This document shows, piece by piece, positions 1-8,643 of a DNA stretch of 64,000 nt (positions within the stretch are counted from its first letter, which is position 1; the number at the start of each line of letters is the position of its first letter). The stretch spans positions 310,001-374,000 of the forward strand of contig NZ_JBITMQ010000006.1 in NCBI RefSeq assembly GCF_044466355.1, read 5' to 3'. The position numbers were made by a program, and so were the translations under genes. The notes below the pieces were generated by a model, which saw only the letters and a program-made list of their open reading frames with translations, searched no databases and was not told where the DNA came from. This DNA is from Actinophytocola sp044466355 (GTDB taxonomy: Bacteria > Actinomycetota > Actinomycetes > Mycobacteriales > Pseudonocardiaceae).

Positions 1-662
1 ACCGCAGCACCTGCTACAACATCCTGGCGACGCTGCAGCGGATGGGCTGGGTCAGCTCGACGGGTGAGCGGTCGGGCTGGACGCTGGGCCCGAAGCTGCT
101 GACGTTGACCGGCGTGACCGACGACATGACGGCGGCCATCGCGCAACAGGAGATCGACGAGCTGGCACGGCGGCTGGGTTTCGTCGTGTTCGTGGCGGAA
201 CCCGACGGCGCCGGCGGCTACGTGGTGACCGTCAAGGCCGAACGCCACATGGGCGTCCGCGTCACGGTCGGTGTGGGGGAGGGCTTCCCGTTCTCCGCGC
301 CCGCGATCATGCAGGCGTACCTGGCGTGGCAGCCGGCGGACAAGGTCGACGAGCTGGTGGACCGGTACGGGCTCAAGCAGTTCACCCAGCACACGGTGAC
401 GAACCGGGACGCGCTGCACCGGGTGCTGGCGGAGATCCGCGCCCGCGGGTACTCGACGAGTCTCCAGCAGTACGACATGGCACAGAGCGGTGTCGCCGCC
501 GCGGTGTTCGACCGGCGCGGGCAGGTGTCGCGGGTGGTGTGCTCGCTGGCGTTCTTCACCGAACTGCACGCGGACAACGTGGGCCGGATCGGCGCGCTGG
601 TGAGCGACTGCGCGGACCGGATCACGGCCCGGACCGGCGGCCGTCGCCCGTCAGCCGGGTAG
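1..662 (+). CDS. IclR-family transcriptional regulator, 5' end cut by window
   Basis: The reading frame is open from base 3, so the true start lies left of the window. The first visible residues (STCYNILATLQRMGW) are the end of an IclR winged-helix DNA-binding domain. About 170 residues of effector-binding domain follow, with the family's 'VTVGVGEGFPFSAPAIMQAYLAW' type of core and a 'RARGYSTSLQQYDMAQSGVAAAVFD' type of late segment. IclR proteins are dimeric regulators, often of sugar or aromatic catabolism. The convergent neighbour is a beta-mannosidase, but a regulatory link is only a guess. The 3' end overlaps the 3' end of that gene by about 40 bases. Confidence 0.85.
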   Translation, partial: RSTCYNILATLQRMGWVSSTGERSGWTLGPKLLTLTGVTDDMTAAIAQQEIDELARRLGFVVFVAEPDGAGGYVVTVKAERHMGVRVTVGVGEGFPFSAPAIMQAYLAWQPADKVDELVDRYGLKQFTQHTVTNRDALHRVLAEIRARGYSTSLQQYDMAQSGVAAAVFDRRGQVSRVVCSLAFFTELHADNVGRIGALVSDCADRITARTGGRRPSAG

Positions 663-3048
663 CCAGGACGTTCCAGCCGTCGAGCCTCAGCCGCCGGTCG
701 GCGGGGGCGACACCGTCCCACCGGCAGGTCAGCACGCGTGTCTCGCCGGGGAGCAGGTCGATCGCGTTGTCGTCAAGACGTGGCCAGCCCGGTGCGCCCG
801 CCGGGCGGTCGTCGAGCAGCCGCACGAACGGAGCCACCGGACCGTCGTCGTGACGCAGGTGGACGGTCCACTCGTCGCCGTCCTCCCGCACGTCCGCGCT
901 GACCCGCGCGGGTGGCAGCGCCGGCAGTTCGCCGAAGTCGTCGGTGCCGGTCAGCACGTACCGGCTGCCCAGGGACAGGTCCAGCAGGAACACCCGCTCC
1001 GGCGCCGGACACCGCAGTTCGCCGACCATCCGCGGGGCGCCCAGGTCCGCCGCCCAGGTCGACCGCGCCACCTCGCGGCCGTCGAGGGTCAGCACGCGGG
1101 CGGTGATCTCCTCCGCACGCGGGGAGTCCGACCACGCCCACACCGCGGCGACCAGCTCGCCCCGCACCCTCGGTGCCGGCAGCGCGGCACACACGTGCGT
1201 CGGCCGGTACGCCCGCCGCACGTAGTGGTACACCGCCTTCGGTTCGCCGAACCAGTCGACCGCCGCCGTGCACCAGCCGTTCGGGAACGACTCGTTCAGC
1301 TGCCACGGCAGCACACCGCGGCACGACGACCGCCGCAGGTTCGCCTCCACCGCGTACCGCAGCCCGTCGGCCTGGAGGAACTGGCTGGCGCGCGACAGGG
1401 TCGCCAGGTCGTCGATGCCGTCCCCGAACGCGGCACGCACGAGCGGCTCGTTGTTCCACCACCGCCCGAGGTGGTCCCACACCGGGTCGCCCCGGGTCGG
1501 CAGCGTCCGCGCGTGCGGCGGCACGACCGACTCGATCGCCCGCGTGTTGCTCATGCCCTCGACGCCGAACTCGCTCAGCAGCAGGGCGCGGCCGTCGTCG
1601 TAGTGGCGGTAGTGGTCGTCCAGGCCCTGGTGCTCCCACGGTCCGTGCACGTCGTGCTGCTCGGGTCCCACCGCGGCGAACACCGGCCCGGACGGGGACG
1701 TCGGCAGCCAGTGCCGGTCCGGGTCCAACCGCGCCACCGCCTCGTGCAACGCCGTCAGCACCGCCGACTCGGCGTCCGTCAGCGGAACCCCGTCGGCACG
1801 CTGCAACTCGTTCCCGCCGCACCACACGGCGAGGCTCGGGTGGTTCCGCCGGGCGCGGATGATCGGCGCCGCCTCGGCGGCCATCCTGGCCACGAACGCC
1901 TCGTCCGTGCTGGGCACGCTGCTCATGCCGGAGCTGGACTGCGCGAACTCCTGCCACACGAGGATCCCGAACTCGTCACACAGGTCGTAGAACGCGTCGC
2001 TCTCCAGCAACCCGCCGCCCCACACCCGCAGCACCGTCACCCCGGCGTCCCGCGCCAGGGTCAGCAGGTGCCGCAGCCGCGCCGGGTCGACCGCGCCGTA
2101 GCAGGCGTCGGCGGGCACCCAGTTCCAGCCCTTGACGACCGTCGGCGTGCCGTCCACGGTCAGCCGGTACGCGAGATCGCCCGCCTCCTCGACGAAGCGA
2201 ACGTCGCGGAACCCCACCCGGAGCGTGCGTTCGTCGCTGATCTCGCCGCCGACCCGCACCACGGTGTGCAGCGTGTAGCGGTACGCGGGGCCGGAACCGT
2301 TGAGGTGCCAGCGTTTCGGCGTGGCGACCACCATGTCCGCACCGGTCGCCACGACCACCCCGTCCTGGTCGCGCAGCGTGTGGTCCACAGTGCACTCGAC
2401 GGCACCGTCCACTTCGGTGCGCACGGTGACCCGTCCGCCGGGGCTGGTCCGCGCCCACACGTCGACGAGCCGCACCGGCCCCGTGACCCGCAACCGGGCG
2501 GGCGCCCACAGCCCCTGCTGCACCATCCGGGGACAGAAGTCCCAGCCGTACCCCATCCGGCTCTTGTGGACGGTCACCGTCGCCGTGTGCCCGACCTGCG
2601 GCTCGCTCACCGGCGCGGGCGCCACCACCACGCTGAGGCTGTGCTCTCCGGCGCCGAGCCGGTCGGTGATCTCGGTGACCAGCGGGACGAACATGCCCTC
2701 GTGGTCGGCCACCCGCGCGCCGTCGAGGTACACCGAGCCCGCGTGGTCGATGCCGTCGAACTCCAGGAACGCCCGCGCACCGGCCGCGAGCGCGTCCGTC
2801 CGCAACCGCGTCCGGTACACCCACGTGCGCTGCGGCACCCATTCGGACAGCAGGCTCTGCGTGCCGACGTACGGGTCCGGCACGACACCCGCGGCGACCA
2901 GGTCCGCGAGCACGCTCCCCGGCACGCGCGCCGGAACCCACTTCGACGGGTCGTCGCCACCGTCGCGCCGGTGGAGCTGCGCGCGGTGCAGCTGCCAGTC
3001 GTCGCCGAGGAAACCACGCAGCTGCCAGCCGTCCAGCGGTTCGGTCAC
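622..3048 (-). CDS. Glycoside hydrolase family 2, beta-mannosidase-like
   Basis: An 808-residue protein with the GH2 layout: N-terminal jelly-roll sugar-binding domain (about 1-180), immunoglobulin-like domain, TIM barrel (about 290-600) and C-terminal beta domains. The barrel contains WGGGLLE, then WCGGNELQ with the acid/base Glu near residue 414, and LLSEFGVEG with the nucleophile Glu near 493. These match beta-mannosidases that release terminal mannose from mannosides; exact substrate is inferred. No signal peptide is seen, so it is probably cytoplasmic. I chose the GTG at 3048 because the sequence upstream (MTCWSTRS) overlaps the preceding gene and looks non-coding. It lies 14 bases behind the nucleoside-hydrolase-like gene and is probably co-transcribed with it. 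Confidence 0.85.
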   Translation of the reverse strand: MTEPLDGWQLRGFLGDDWQLHRAQLHRRDGGDDPSKWVPARVPGSVLADLVAAGVVPDPYVGTQSLLSEWVPQRTWVYRTRLRTDALAAGARAFLEFDGIDHAGSVYLDGARVADHEGMFVPLVTEITDRLGAGEHSLSVVVAPAPVSEPQVGHTATVTVHKSRMGYGWDFCPRMVQQGLWAPARLRVTGPVRLVDVWARTSPGGRVTVRTEVDGAVECTVDHTLRDQDGVVVATGADMVVATPKRWHLNGSGPAYRYTLHTVVRVGGEISDERTLRVGFRDVRFVEEAGDLAYRLTVDGTPTVVKGWNWVPADACYGAVDPARLRHLLTLARDAGVTVLRVWGGGLLESDAFYDLCDEFGILVWQEFAQSSSGMSSVPSTDEAFVARMAAEAAPIIRARRNHPSLAVWCGGNELQRADGVPLTDAESAVLTALHEAVARLDPDRHWLPTSPSGPVFAAVGPEQHDVHGPWEHQGLDDHYRHYDDGRALLLSEFGVEGMSNTRAIESVVPPHARTLPTRGDPVWDHLGRWWNNEPLVRAAFGDGIDDLATLSRASQFLQADGLRYAVEANLRRSSCRGVLPWQLNESFPNGWCTAAVDWFGEPKAVYHYVRRAYRPTHVCAALPAPRVRGELVAAVWAWSDSPRAEEITARVLTLDGREVARSTWAADLGAPRMVGELRCPAPERVFLLDLSLGSRYVLTGTDDFGELPALPPARVSADVREDGDEWTVHLRHDDGPVAPFVRLLDDRPAGAPGWPRLDDNAIDLLPGETRVLTCRWDGVAPADRRLRLDGWNVLATRLTGDGRRSGP

Positions 3049-3061
3049 CGGACCCAACGTC

Positions 3062-3919
3062 TCAGCCCCGGTTGACCGCGTCGACCAGCAGGTCACGCAG
3101 GTCGTCCTCGTCCACCGCCGGCTCCAGGTGCCCGCCGGCCGGCGCGAACACGGACGGCCGGACCAACGCCAGCGCGGCGGTGTCGTCCCACAGCCGTGTT
3201 CCCTGCCACTGCGACGGATCCGCCCGCAGAACCGCCTTCAGCAGGCCCGGCAGCCCGGCGCCGTCGAGGCGCGCGACCATGTCCGGTGTCGGCTCGTACG
3301 CCGGGGTGGCGGGCAGGTCCACGTAGACCGCCTCGCGGGGTGCGGTCCGGCAGGCCGCCAGGTCGTACTCGCAGTTGAAGTTGTCCGGGTTGTTCTCCGC
3401 GAACGACCGCCCGGACGCCAGCACCCGGGTGTGCCCGCCGAGCGCGGACGCGTACGCCGGGTAGGACGTCCACGGCCCGAGGACCAGCACGTCGACCCGC
3501 CCGCAGCCCCGCACCGCGGCCCGCACCCCGGCGGCCAGCCGGTCCGGCTCGCCGCTCGCCGGGACGGCCGCGCCGAGGAAGTTGTTCATCCGCTCGGCGG
3601 CCGCGCGCACCGGCGGCAGCCAGTCGTAGGCGGGCGGGTTCGGTGACGCCATGCCAGGCAGCACAGGCGGGCTCACCCCGCGCCCCGCCAGGAACATGGA
3701 GACGGCCGTCGCGCCGTTCGGCACCCCGGAGATGCCCTCGGTGACCACGACCGCGCGAACGTCCCGCGCGGGCGCGACCACGGCGAGCGCCCGGTAGTCG
3801 TCCACGCCGACGTCGGTGTCCACCACCAGGCAGGACTTCGGTTCGGCGGCCGGGGCGGCGACCCCGAGCCCCGCCCACACGAGTGCCAGTACCGCCGTCA
3901 ACAGGAACCCTGTGCGCAC
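3062..3919 (-). CDS. Secreted nucleoside hydrolase-like protein
   Basis: A 285-residue protein starting with a signal peptide (hydrophobic residues about 5-22, cut after an APAA-type site). It is followed by VVDTDVGVDDYRAL, the DxDxGxDD calcium-site motif of inosine/uridine-preferring nucleoside hydrolases (Asp34, 36, 40, 41). A mid-protein VLVLGPWTSY and a late WDDTAALAL segment with the distal Asp also fit the fold. Family members split N-ribosidic bonds. The signal peptide and the variant sequence between motifs mean the real substrate could differ. It is upstream of the beta-mannosidase gene in a probable two-gene unit. Confidence 0.7.
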   Translation of the reverse strand: MRTGFLLTAVLALVWAGLGVAAPAAEPKSCLVVDTDVGVDDYRALAVVAPARDVRAVVVTEGISGVPNGATAVSMFLAGRGVSPPVLPGMASPNPPAYDWLPPVRAAAERMNNFLGAAVPASGEPDRLAAGVRAAVRGCGRVDVLVLGPWTSYPAYASALGGHTRVLASGRSFAENNPDNFNCEYDLAACRTAPREAVYVDLPATPAYEPTPDMVARLDGAGLPGLLKAVLRADPSQWQGTRLWDDTAALALVRPSVFAPAGGHLEPAVDEDDLRDLLVDAVNRG

Positions 3920-3934
3920 CGCCGCCCCCTTGCG

Positions 3935-4519
3935 TCAGTCGGCCATCAGACCCACCCCACCATCCGTGCGGGTCGGTTGCAAGATCGCCTGTGCGTCCGC
4001 GCCGCCGAACCACAGCCCGATCGCGAACGCGGCGGTCGCCTCCAGCAGTGCCGCGCGCTCCGGGCCGCCGCCGTCGACCGGCGTGCACCCCAGGTCGGTG
4101 ACCAGCGGGCGCACGGTCGCCACCGCGTCGGCGGGCCCGCACAGCGGCACCGCCAGGGCCCGCCCACCGAACGTCCGCGACGCCAGCCGCCACACGCTGT
4201 CGTGGCACAGGTTGAACCCCTTCACCACGGCCAGATCCGGGCGTGCCGCCACGATCCGGGCGTACGGATGACCGACGCCGAAGCCGGGCGTGACCTCGTT
4301 CGTGCAGTCGATCACGGTGACGCCCGCAGGCACGTGCGTCAGCACCTCGACCACGGCGGTCGCGGGCACCGCCAACAACACGACCGGCCCGAACCTCCCC
4401 GCCTCCGCAAGGGAAACCGGTCCGCGTCGCCCACCGGTCAGCACCTCGTGCCCCGCCGCGCGCCAGCCCGCGCCGAGCGCCGTGCCCATGTTCCCCGTGC
4501 CCAGGATCCCGATCCGCAT
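3935..4519 (-). CDS. NADPH/F420-type dinucleotide-binding oxidoreductase
   Basis: A 194-residue Rossmann protein beginning MRIGILGTGNMGTALG, the GxGxxG nucleotide-binding loop, then TGGRRGP, which matches the phosphate-binding loop of NADPH:F420 oxidoreductase (Fno)-like proteins. VVLLAVPATAVVEVL and VKGFNLCHDSVW are further family signatures. The members reduce F420 or act as small NADP-dependent reductases; substrate cannot be read from sequence. The gene is divergent from the HxlR regulator at 4572, the usual arrangement for a regulator and its target. The shared intergenic stretch contains a CCTACCGATCGG half-palindrome near the regulator start. Confidence 0.75.
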   Translation of the reverse strand: MRIGILGTGNMGTALGAGWRAAGHEVLTGGRRGPVSLAEAGRFGPVVLLAVPATAVVEVLTHVPAGVTVIDCTNEVTPGFGVGHPYARIVAARPDLAVVKGFNLCHDSVWRLASRTFGGRALAVPLCGPADAVATVRPLVTDLGCTPVDGGGPERAALLEATAAFAIGLWFGGADAQAILQPTRTDGGVGLMAD

Positions 4520-4571
4520 CCGTCCTCCTTCTGTTAGGAAGGACGGTAGAAGCGCTGATGCCTACCGATCG

Positions 4572-4919
4572 GTGTGTGACATGGAGTTCCTGGCCGACTG
4601 CCGCGCCCGCATGGCGCTGGACCTGCTCGCCAACACGTGGCACGGGGTGGTGCTGTGGGCACTGCGGCACGGGCCGGAGCGGCCGGTGACGTTGCGGACG
4701 CGGATCGGCGGCATCAGCGACAAGGCACTTGCCGAGACACTGCGCCGCCTCGAACACCACGGCCTCGTCACACGGCGGCGGTACCGGGAGGCGCCACCTC
4801 GCGTCGAGTACGCGCTCACCCCGCTCGGCGAGTCGCTGCTCGGTCCCCTCGAAGCGCTCGGCGAGTGGGCCGACCGCCACGGCGACGCGGTGATGGCAGC
4901 GCAGGAGCGCGTGTCATGA
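4572..4919 (+). CDS. HxlR-family (MarR-like winged helix) regulator
   Basis: A protein of about 115 residues with the HxlR signature: an N-terminal Cys-containing helix followed by RMALDLLANTWHGVVLWAL, a recognition helix region (ISDKALAETLRRLEHHGLVTRR) and the wing RREAPPRVEYALTPLGESL. Such regulators often sense redox or electrophiles through a Cys near the start (Cys here at residue 2 if GTG 4572 is used; ATG 4581 is the alternative and would remove it). The next gene starts at ATG 4916, overlapping this stop as ATGA, so the two are translationally coupled. The likely target is the divergent reductase gene. Confidence 0.8.
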   Translation: MCDMEFLADCRARMALDLLANTWHGVVLWALRHGPERPVTLRTRIGGISDKALAETLRRLEHHGLVTRRRYREAPPRVEYALTPLGESLLGPLEALGEWADRHGDAVMAAQERVS

Positions 4920-5674
4920 CCGTCGACTTCGGACCCACCGCCGCCGACTACGCCAGGTACCGGGCCGGGTTCCCGCCCGAGTTCCTCGCACGGCTCACCG
5001 CGCTCGGGGTCGGCCTGCGCGGCCAGCGGGTCGTCGACCTCGGCACCGGCACGGGCGTGCTCGCCCGCGAGCTGGCCGCCGCCGGGTGCGTGGTGACCGG
5101 AGTGGACGTCGCGCCGGAGCTTCTCGACCAGGCCCGCGAACAGGATGCCGAGGCGGGGGTGGACGTGACCTACCGGGTGGCACCCGCGGAGAGCACGGGC
5201 CTGCCCGCCGGGCAGTGGGACGTGGTCACGGCCGCGCACTGCTGGCACTGGTTCGACGCGCCGCACGCGGTCGCGGAGGTGCGCAGGCTGCTGGCGCCGG
5301 GCGGGAGGATCGTGCTGTGCAGCCGTGACTACCTGATCCTGCCGGGCAACGTGTGCGAGGCGAGCGAGGAGCTGATCCTGGCCCACCACCCGGGCTGGCC
5401 GATGGCGGGCAGCCCCGGCACGCACGAGGAGTGGGCGGACGACCTCACCGGCTTCACCGGCCTGGCGACGTTCACGTTCGACGTCGACGTCCCGTACACG
5501 CACGAGGCGTGGCGCGGCCGCATGCGCAGCTCGAACGGTGTGGGCGCCAGCCTCCCCGCCGACCGGGTGGCGGCGTTCGACGAGGACCTCGCACGGCTGC
5601 TGCGGGACCGGTTCCCCGAGGACCCGATGCCGGTGCCACACCGCGTGTTCGCGATGGTCGCTGTGCGTCCGTGA
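4916..5674 (+). CDS. Class I SAM-dependent methyltransferase
   Basis: A 252-residue protein with motif I VVDLGTGTGVLARELA, motif II VDVAPELLDQA, and WDVVTAAHCWHWFD plus LAPGGRIVL. This is the UbiE/biotin-synthesis (BioC)-like group of methyltransferases acting on small molecules. The start was chosen at the ATG overlapping the HxlR stop. Long open frames upstream and on the other strand are shadows. The methyl acceptor is unknown. Coupling to HxlR suggests an inducible detoxification or modification role, which is inference. Confidence 0.8.
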   Translation: MTVDFGPTAADYARYRAGFPPEFLARLTALGVGLRGQRVVDLGTGTGVLARELAAAGCVVTGVDVAPELLDQAREQDAEAGVDVTYRVAPAESTGLPAGQWDVVTAAHCWHWFDAPHAVAEVRRLLAPGGRIVLCSRDYLILPGNVCEASEELILAHHPGWPMAGSPGTHEEWADDLTGFTGLATFTFDVDVPYTHEAWRGRMRSSNGVGASLPADRVAAFDEDLARLLRDRFPEDPMPVPHRVFAMVAVRP

Positions 5675-5692
5675 GGGTGACGGCGCTCGGCG

Positions 5693-5867
5693 TCACCGGG
5701 CGGGCAGCCGCCACAGTCGGATCGCGCCCTGCTCGTCGCCGGTGGCGAGCACGCCGTCCGGGCCGAACGCCACAGCGGAGTGGCCCCTGCTTCCCGGCGC
5801 CGAGCGGTTCGCCGGTGTCCAACTCCCACACGGTCGACACGTCGCCGTCGGTGCTGGCTGCCGGACC
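5693..5867 (-). pseudogene. Remnant of a WD40-repeat gene, frameshifted
   Basis: On the minus strand the frame reads AASTDGDVSTVWELDTGEPL, then after a frame change near 5787 it reads HSAVAFGPDGVLATGDEQGA...RLWRLPAR and stops at 5693. Both pieces match consecutive WD40 beta-propeller blades. There is a stop codon in frame upstream near 5868, so only about 1.5 blades survive. The rest of the 5675-6018 gap shows nothing that I can call coding. This is the decayed 3' end of a lost WD40 (possibly kinase-WD40) gene. Confidence 0.65.
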
Positions 5868-6018
5868 TCAGCGAGAAGACGTCCGCCGCCGAGGTGACCG
5901 TGCCCCCTTCCGCCTGCTCGGGCCCGACCGGCATGGCCCTTTCCGGACAGCGGCGATGAACGCGCCGTCGGACGGCGCCCTCACGCCCGGCACATGAGGC
6001 GGCCCCGATGCTGTCCGG

Positions 6019-6921
6019 GTGCCGAACCTCGCCCGTCACGACCTGAACCTGCTGGCCCCGCTCGCGGCGCTGCTCGACGAACGGCACGTCTCACGCGCCG
6101 CCGAGCGGGTGCACCTGACCCAGCCCGCCATGAGCCGCACGCTGAAGCGGTTGCGTGAGGTGTTCGACGACGAGCTCCTCGTCCGGACCTCGAACGGCTA
6201 CCGGCTCACCCCGGCGGCGCAGCGGCTGCGGCGACGGCTGCTGCCGCTGTTGCCGGAGCTGGCCGACCTGTTCGCGGCCCAGGAGTTCGTGCCCGCCACG
6301 GCCGTCGAGCTGTTCCGGCTCAGTGGCACGGACTACGCGGTCGACACGATCGGTGTGCCGCTGTCCACCCGGCTGCGGCGCGAGTCACCGGGCTCGCGCC
6401 TGCACATGCGCAAGTGGCACGAGTCGGTCTTCGACGAGCTGGAGCGCGGGGAGCTGGACCTCGCGCTGTACGGGCACGCGCCACCCTCCGGGCTGAGCAC
6501 GCAGCGGCTGTTCGAGGAACGGTTCGTGTGCGTCGTCGATCCCGGTCACCCGTCGGCCGGGCAGCCCGAGCTGGCACTCGACGACTACCTGCGCGGCACC
6601 CACGTGGTGGTCGACGTCCGCGACGGCAGGCAGGGTGTGGTGGACGCCGACCTGCGCGCCCACGACCTGACGCGCACCGCCGGGCTCATCGTCCCGCACC
6701 ACCGGTCCGCGCTGCTCGCCGTGGTCGGCAGCGACCTGATCGCGACCCTCCCGCGTCGCATGCTGCGCGACGCGGACGGTGTGGCCGTGCTGGCCGCGCC
6801 CGACGTGCTCGGGACCATGACCTACTCGATGTCCTGGCATCCCGGCCTCGACGGCGATCCCGCACAGCGGTGGCTGCGCGCGCTGCTCCGCGCCGAGGTG
6901 GCACATGACGACGACGCATGA
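6019..6921 (+). CDS. LysR-family transcriptional regulator
   Basis: A 300-residue protein with an N-terminal LysR winged helix: LNLLAPLAALLDERHVSRAAERVHLTQPAMSRTLKRLRE, followed by FDDELLVRTSNGYRLTP. The rest is a type 2 periplasmic-binding-like effector domain resembling the NodD/PnbR group (LSGTDYAVDTIGVPL). The start is GTG 6019, the first start in frame that precedes the helix-turn-helix. The following kelch gene is 57 bases away on the same strand; whether LysR controls it is unknown. Confidence 0.85.
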   Translation: MPNLARHDLNLLAPLAALLDERHVSRAAERVHLTQPAMSRTLKRLREVFDDELLVRTSNGYRLTPAAQRLRRRLLPLLPELADLFAAQEFVPATAVELFRLSGTDYAVDTIGVPLSTRLRRESPGSRLHMRKWHESVFDELERGELDLALYGHAPPSGLSTQRLFEERFVCVVDPGHPSAGQPELALDDYLRGTHVVVDVRDGRQGVVDADLRAHDLTRTAGLIVPHHRSALLAVVGSDLIATLPRRMLRDADGVAVLAAPDVLGTMTYSMSWHPGLDGDPAQRWLRALLRAEVAHDDDA

Positions 6922-6978
6922 TCAGCCATAGCAACGATTCATTGGCGGCACAACGGATGCGCTGGAACCGTCGTCGGT

Positions 6979-8088
6979 ATGACTGGTTTCTCCGTTCGGC
7001 GCCTGGTGGTCGGCGCGGGCAGCGCGGCCGTCGTGCTCGGTGCCGTCATGTACACCTCGGCTCCGCCGACCGCCTCCGGATCACCCGCCGCCACCACCCG
7101 CGGGCACCACCTGACCATCGTCACCGACAACGCACCCCTTCCCGAAGCCCGGTACGCGCCCGGCTGGCGGCGACTGCCGTCGATCGCGCGCGGCCCCCGG
7201 CAGGAGCACGGCACCGCCGCGCTCGACGGCCGCGTCTACGTGGTCGGCGGCATCGTCCCGTTGCCCGACGGGCGGGTCGAGACCACCGGCCGCGTCGAGG
7301 TCTACGACCCCGCCACCCGCGACTGGACCGACGCCGCATCGCTGCCGGTGCCCATGAACCACCCCAACCTCGCGACCGTCGGCGGGCGGCTCCTCGTGCT
7401 CGGCGGGCTGTCCGGCGGCGCGTCCTGGCAGGCGATCGGCGACGCCTTCGCCTACGACCCGGCCACCGACCGGTGGACACCCCTCGCCGACGTCCCGCCC
7501 GCGGCGCGCCGCGGCAGCGCCGCGACGGGCGTGCACGGCGACACCGTGTACATGGCGGGCGGGATGCTCACCCTCACCCCGGGCCCAGGCGGGCTGCAGG
7601 ACACCGTGGCCACGGTGTCGGCCTACCACGTCCCCACCGGGCGGTGGTCGACGCTGGCGTCCCTGCCGCAGGCCCGCGACCACGCGGGCGGGGCCGTGGT
7701 CGGCGGCACCTTCTACGTGCTCGGCGGACGCGACCGCGGCCAGCTCAACGTGCGGGACGAGGTGTTCGCCATGGACCTGAGGTCCGGGCGCTGGAGCGAA
7801 CGTTCCGCCATGCCGACCCCGCGCGGCGGGCTGGCGACCGCGACCGTGGGCGACCGTGTCTACACCTTCAGCGGGGAGGGCAACCCGGTGCCGGGCTCGG
7901 ACCACATCTTCCGCGAGACCGAGGTCTACGACGCGCGCACGGACCGGTGGAAGAAGCTGCCCCCGATGCCCCTGCCACGCCACGGCACCGCGGCGGTCGC
8001 CATCGACGGCACCATCTACATCCCCGGCGGGGGCAACCGGGCGGGCGGCGCACCGGTCGACGTGATGGACGCCTACCGGCCCCGCTGA
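6979..8088 (+). CDS. Secreted kelch-repeat beta-propeller protein
   Basis: A 369-residue protein with an N-terminal hydrophobic export segment (residues about 8-28, RRLVVGAGSAAVVLGAVMY), then five to six kelch repeats. Each repeat carries a GG pair after a beta strand (YVVGGI, LVLGG, YMAGGM, YVLGGR, YTFSGE, YIPGGG) and a following YDPATRDW-like strand with the conserved Tyr and Trp. The predicted fold is a six-bladed propeller outside the membrane. Kelch propellers bind proteins or, in galactose-oxidase-like enzymes, carry copper; no Tyr-Cys copper site can be recognised here. Confidence 0.8.
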   Translation: MTGFSVRRLVVGAGSAAVVLGAVMYTSAPPTASGSPAATTRGHHLTIVTDNAPLPEARYAPGWRRLPSIARGPRQEHGTAALDGRVYVVGGIVPLPDGRVETTGRVEVYDPATRDWTDAASLPVPMNHPNLATVGGRLLVLGGLSGGASWQAIGDAFAYDPATDRWTPLADVPPAARRGSAATGVHGDTVYMAGGMLTLTPGPGGLQDTVATVSAYHVPTGRWSTLASLPQARDHAGGAVVGGTFYVLGGRDRGQLNVRDEVFAMDLRSGRWSERSAMPTPRGGLATATVGDRVYTFSGEGNPVPGSDHIFRETEVYDARTDRWKKLPPMPLPRHGTAAVAIDGTIYIPGGGNRAGGAPVDVMDAYRPR

Positions 8089-8097
8089 CCGGCACGC

Positions 8098-8128
8098 CCG
8101 CGGGCCAGGACGCGAGCTTGGCCCGCGG
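8098..8128. terminator. Hairpin between kelch and MarR genes
   Basis: Perfect 9-bp arms CCGCGGGCC (8098-8106) and GGCCCGCGG (8120-8128) with a 13-base loop lie between two convergent genes. It can serve both directions. There is no T-run, as is common in this GC range. Confidence 0.65.
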
Positions 8129-8151
8129 AGGGGCGATCACCTGGACAACGG

Positions 8152-8634
8152 TCACGTCGGTAGCCGGACCCGTCGGTTGCGGATCGACTCGTCGGCGTCG
8201 AGCCTGGTGAGGATCGCGGCCAGGGCGGCCCGGGTCTCCGCGATCCGCGCCGCGCCGAGTTCTTCGGCCAGAGCGTCGTCGAGTGCCGCGCGGTGCGTTC
8301 TGGCGGCCGCGACCGCGGCACGCGCCCGGTCGGTCAACTCCAGCAACGTCACCCGCGCGTCGTCGGCGGAGCGCCGCCGGGCGAGCAGTCCCCGGCGGCG
8401 CATGTCCGCGACCGTCTTGGAGGCCGCCTGCTGGCTGACCCCCATCCGCTGCGCCAACGCGGTGATCGACAACGGATCCGCGATCAGGTGCTGAATCACC
8501 ACACCGTCGTTGAACCGCACCTCGGCGAACCCGTCCGCCACCATCCGCCGCCGCACGGTCTCGGTCATCGCCCATCCGGCGAACAACGCGAGCAGTGACA
8601 GCTCGAGGTCCGCCGCCGTAGGATCCACAACCAT
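8152..8634 (-). CDS. MarR-family transcriptional regulator
   Basis: A 160-residue MarR winged-helix protein. LSITALAQRMGVSQQAASKTVADMRRRGLLARRRSADDARVTLLELTDRA is the helix-turn-helix plus wing with the family's DxR motif. The start is the ATG whose complement occupies 8632-8634, inside a perfect 20-bp palindrome that also holds the ATG of the divergent PPOX gene. A longer frame upstream would run through the PPOX gene and is rejected. Binding at the palindrome would block both genes, so autorepression plus control of the flavin/PLP-oxidase-like gene is likely. Confidence 0.85.
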   Translation of the reverse strand: MVVDPTAADLELSLLALFAGWAMTETVRRRMVADGFAEVRFNDGVVIQHLIADPLSITALAQRMGVSQQAASKTVADMRRRGLLARRRSADDARVTLLELTDRARAAVAAARTHRAALDDALAEELGAARIAETRAALAAILTRLDADESIRNRRVRLPT

Positions 8635-8643
8635 GGTTGTGGA
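8624..8643. promoter_or_regulatory. Perfect 20-bp palindrome over two divergent start codons
   Basis: TCCACAACCATGGTTGTGGA is an exact inverted repeat centred between 8633 and 8634. The central CCATGG contributes the ATG of the rightward PPOX gene (8633-8635) and, on the other strand, the ATG of MarR (8634-8632). This is the size and symmetry of a MarR dimer operator. There is no room for a ribosome binding site if these starts are right, implying leaderless mRNAs. Confidence 0.7.

Noticed and set aside
850..3075. A 741-codon open frame on the plus strand opposite the beta-mannosidase
   Set aside because: It is Arg/His/Pro-rich with no domain, and the opposite strand has clear GH2 motifs with proper codon bias; it is a GC-driven shadow.
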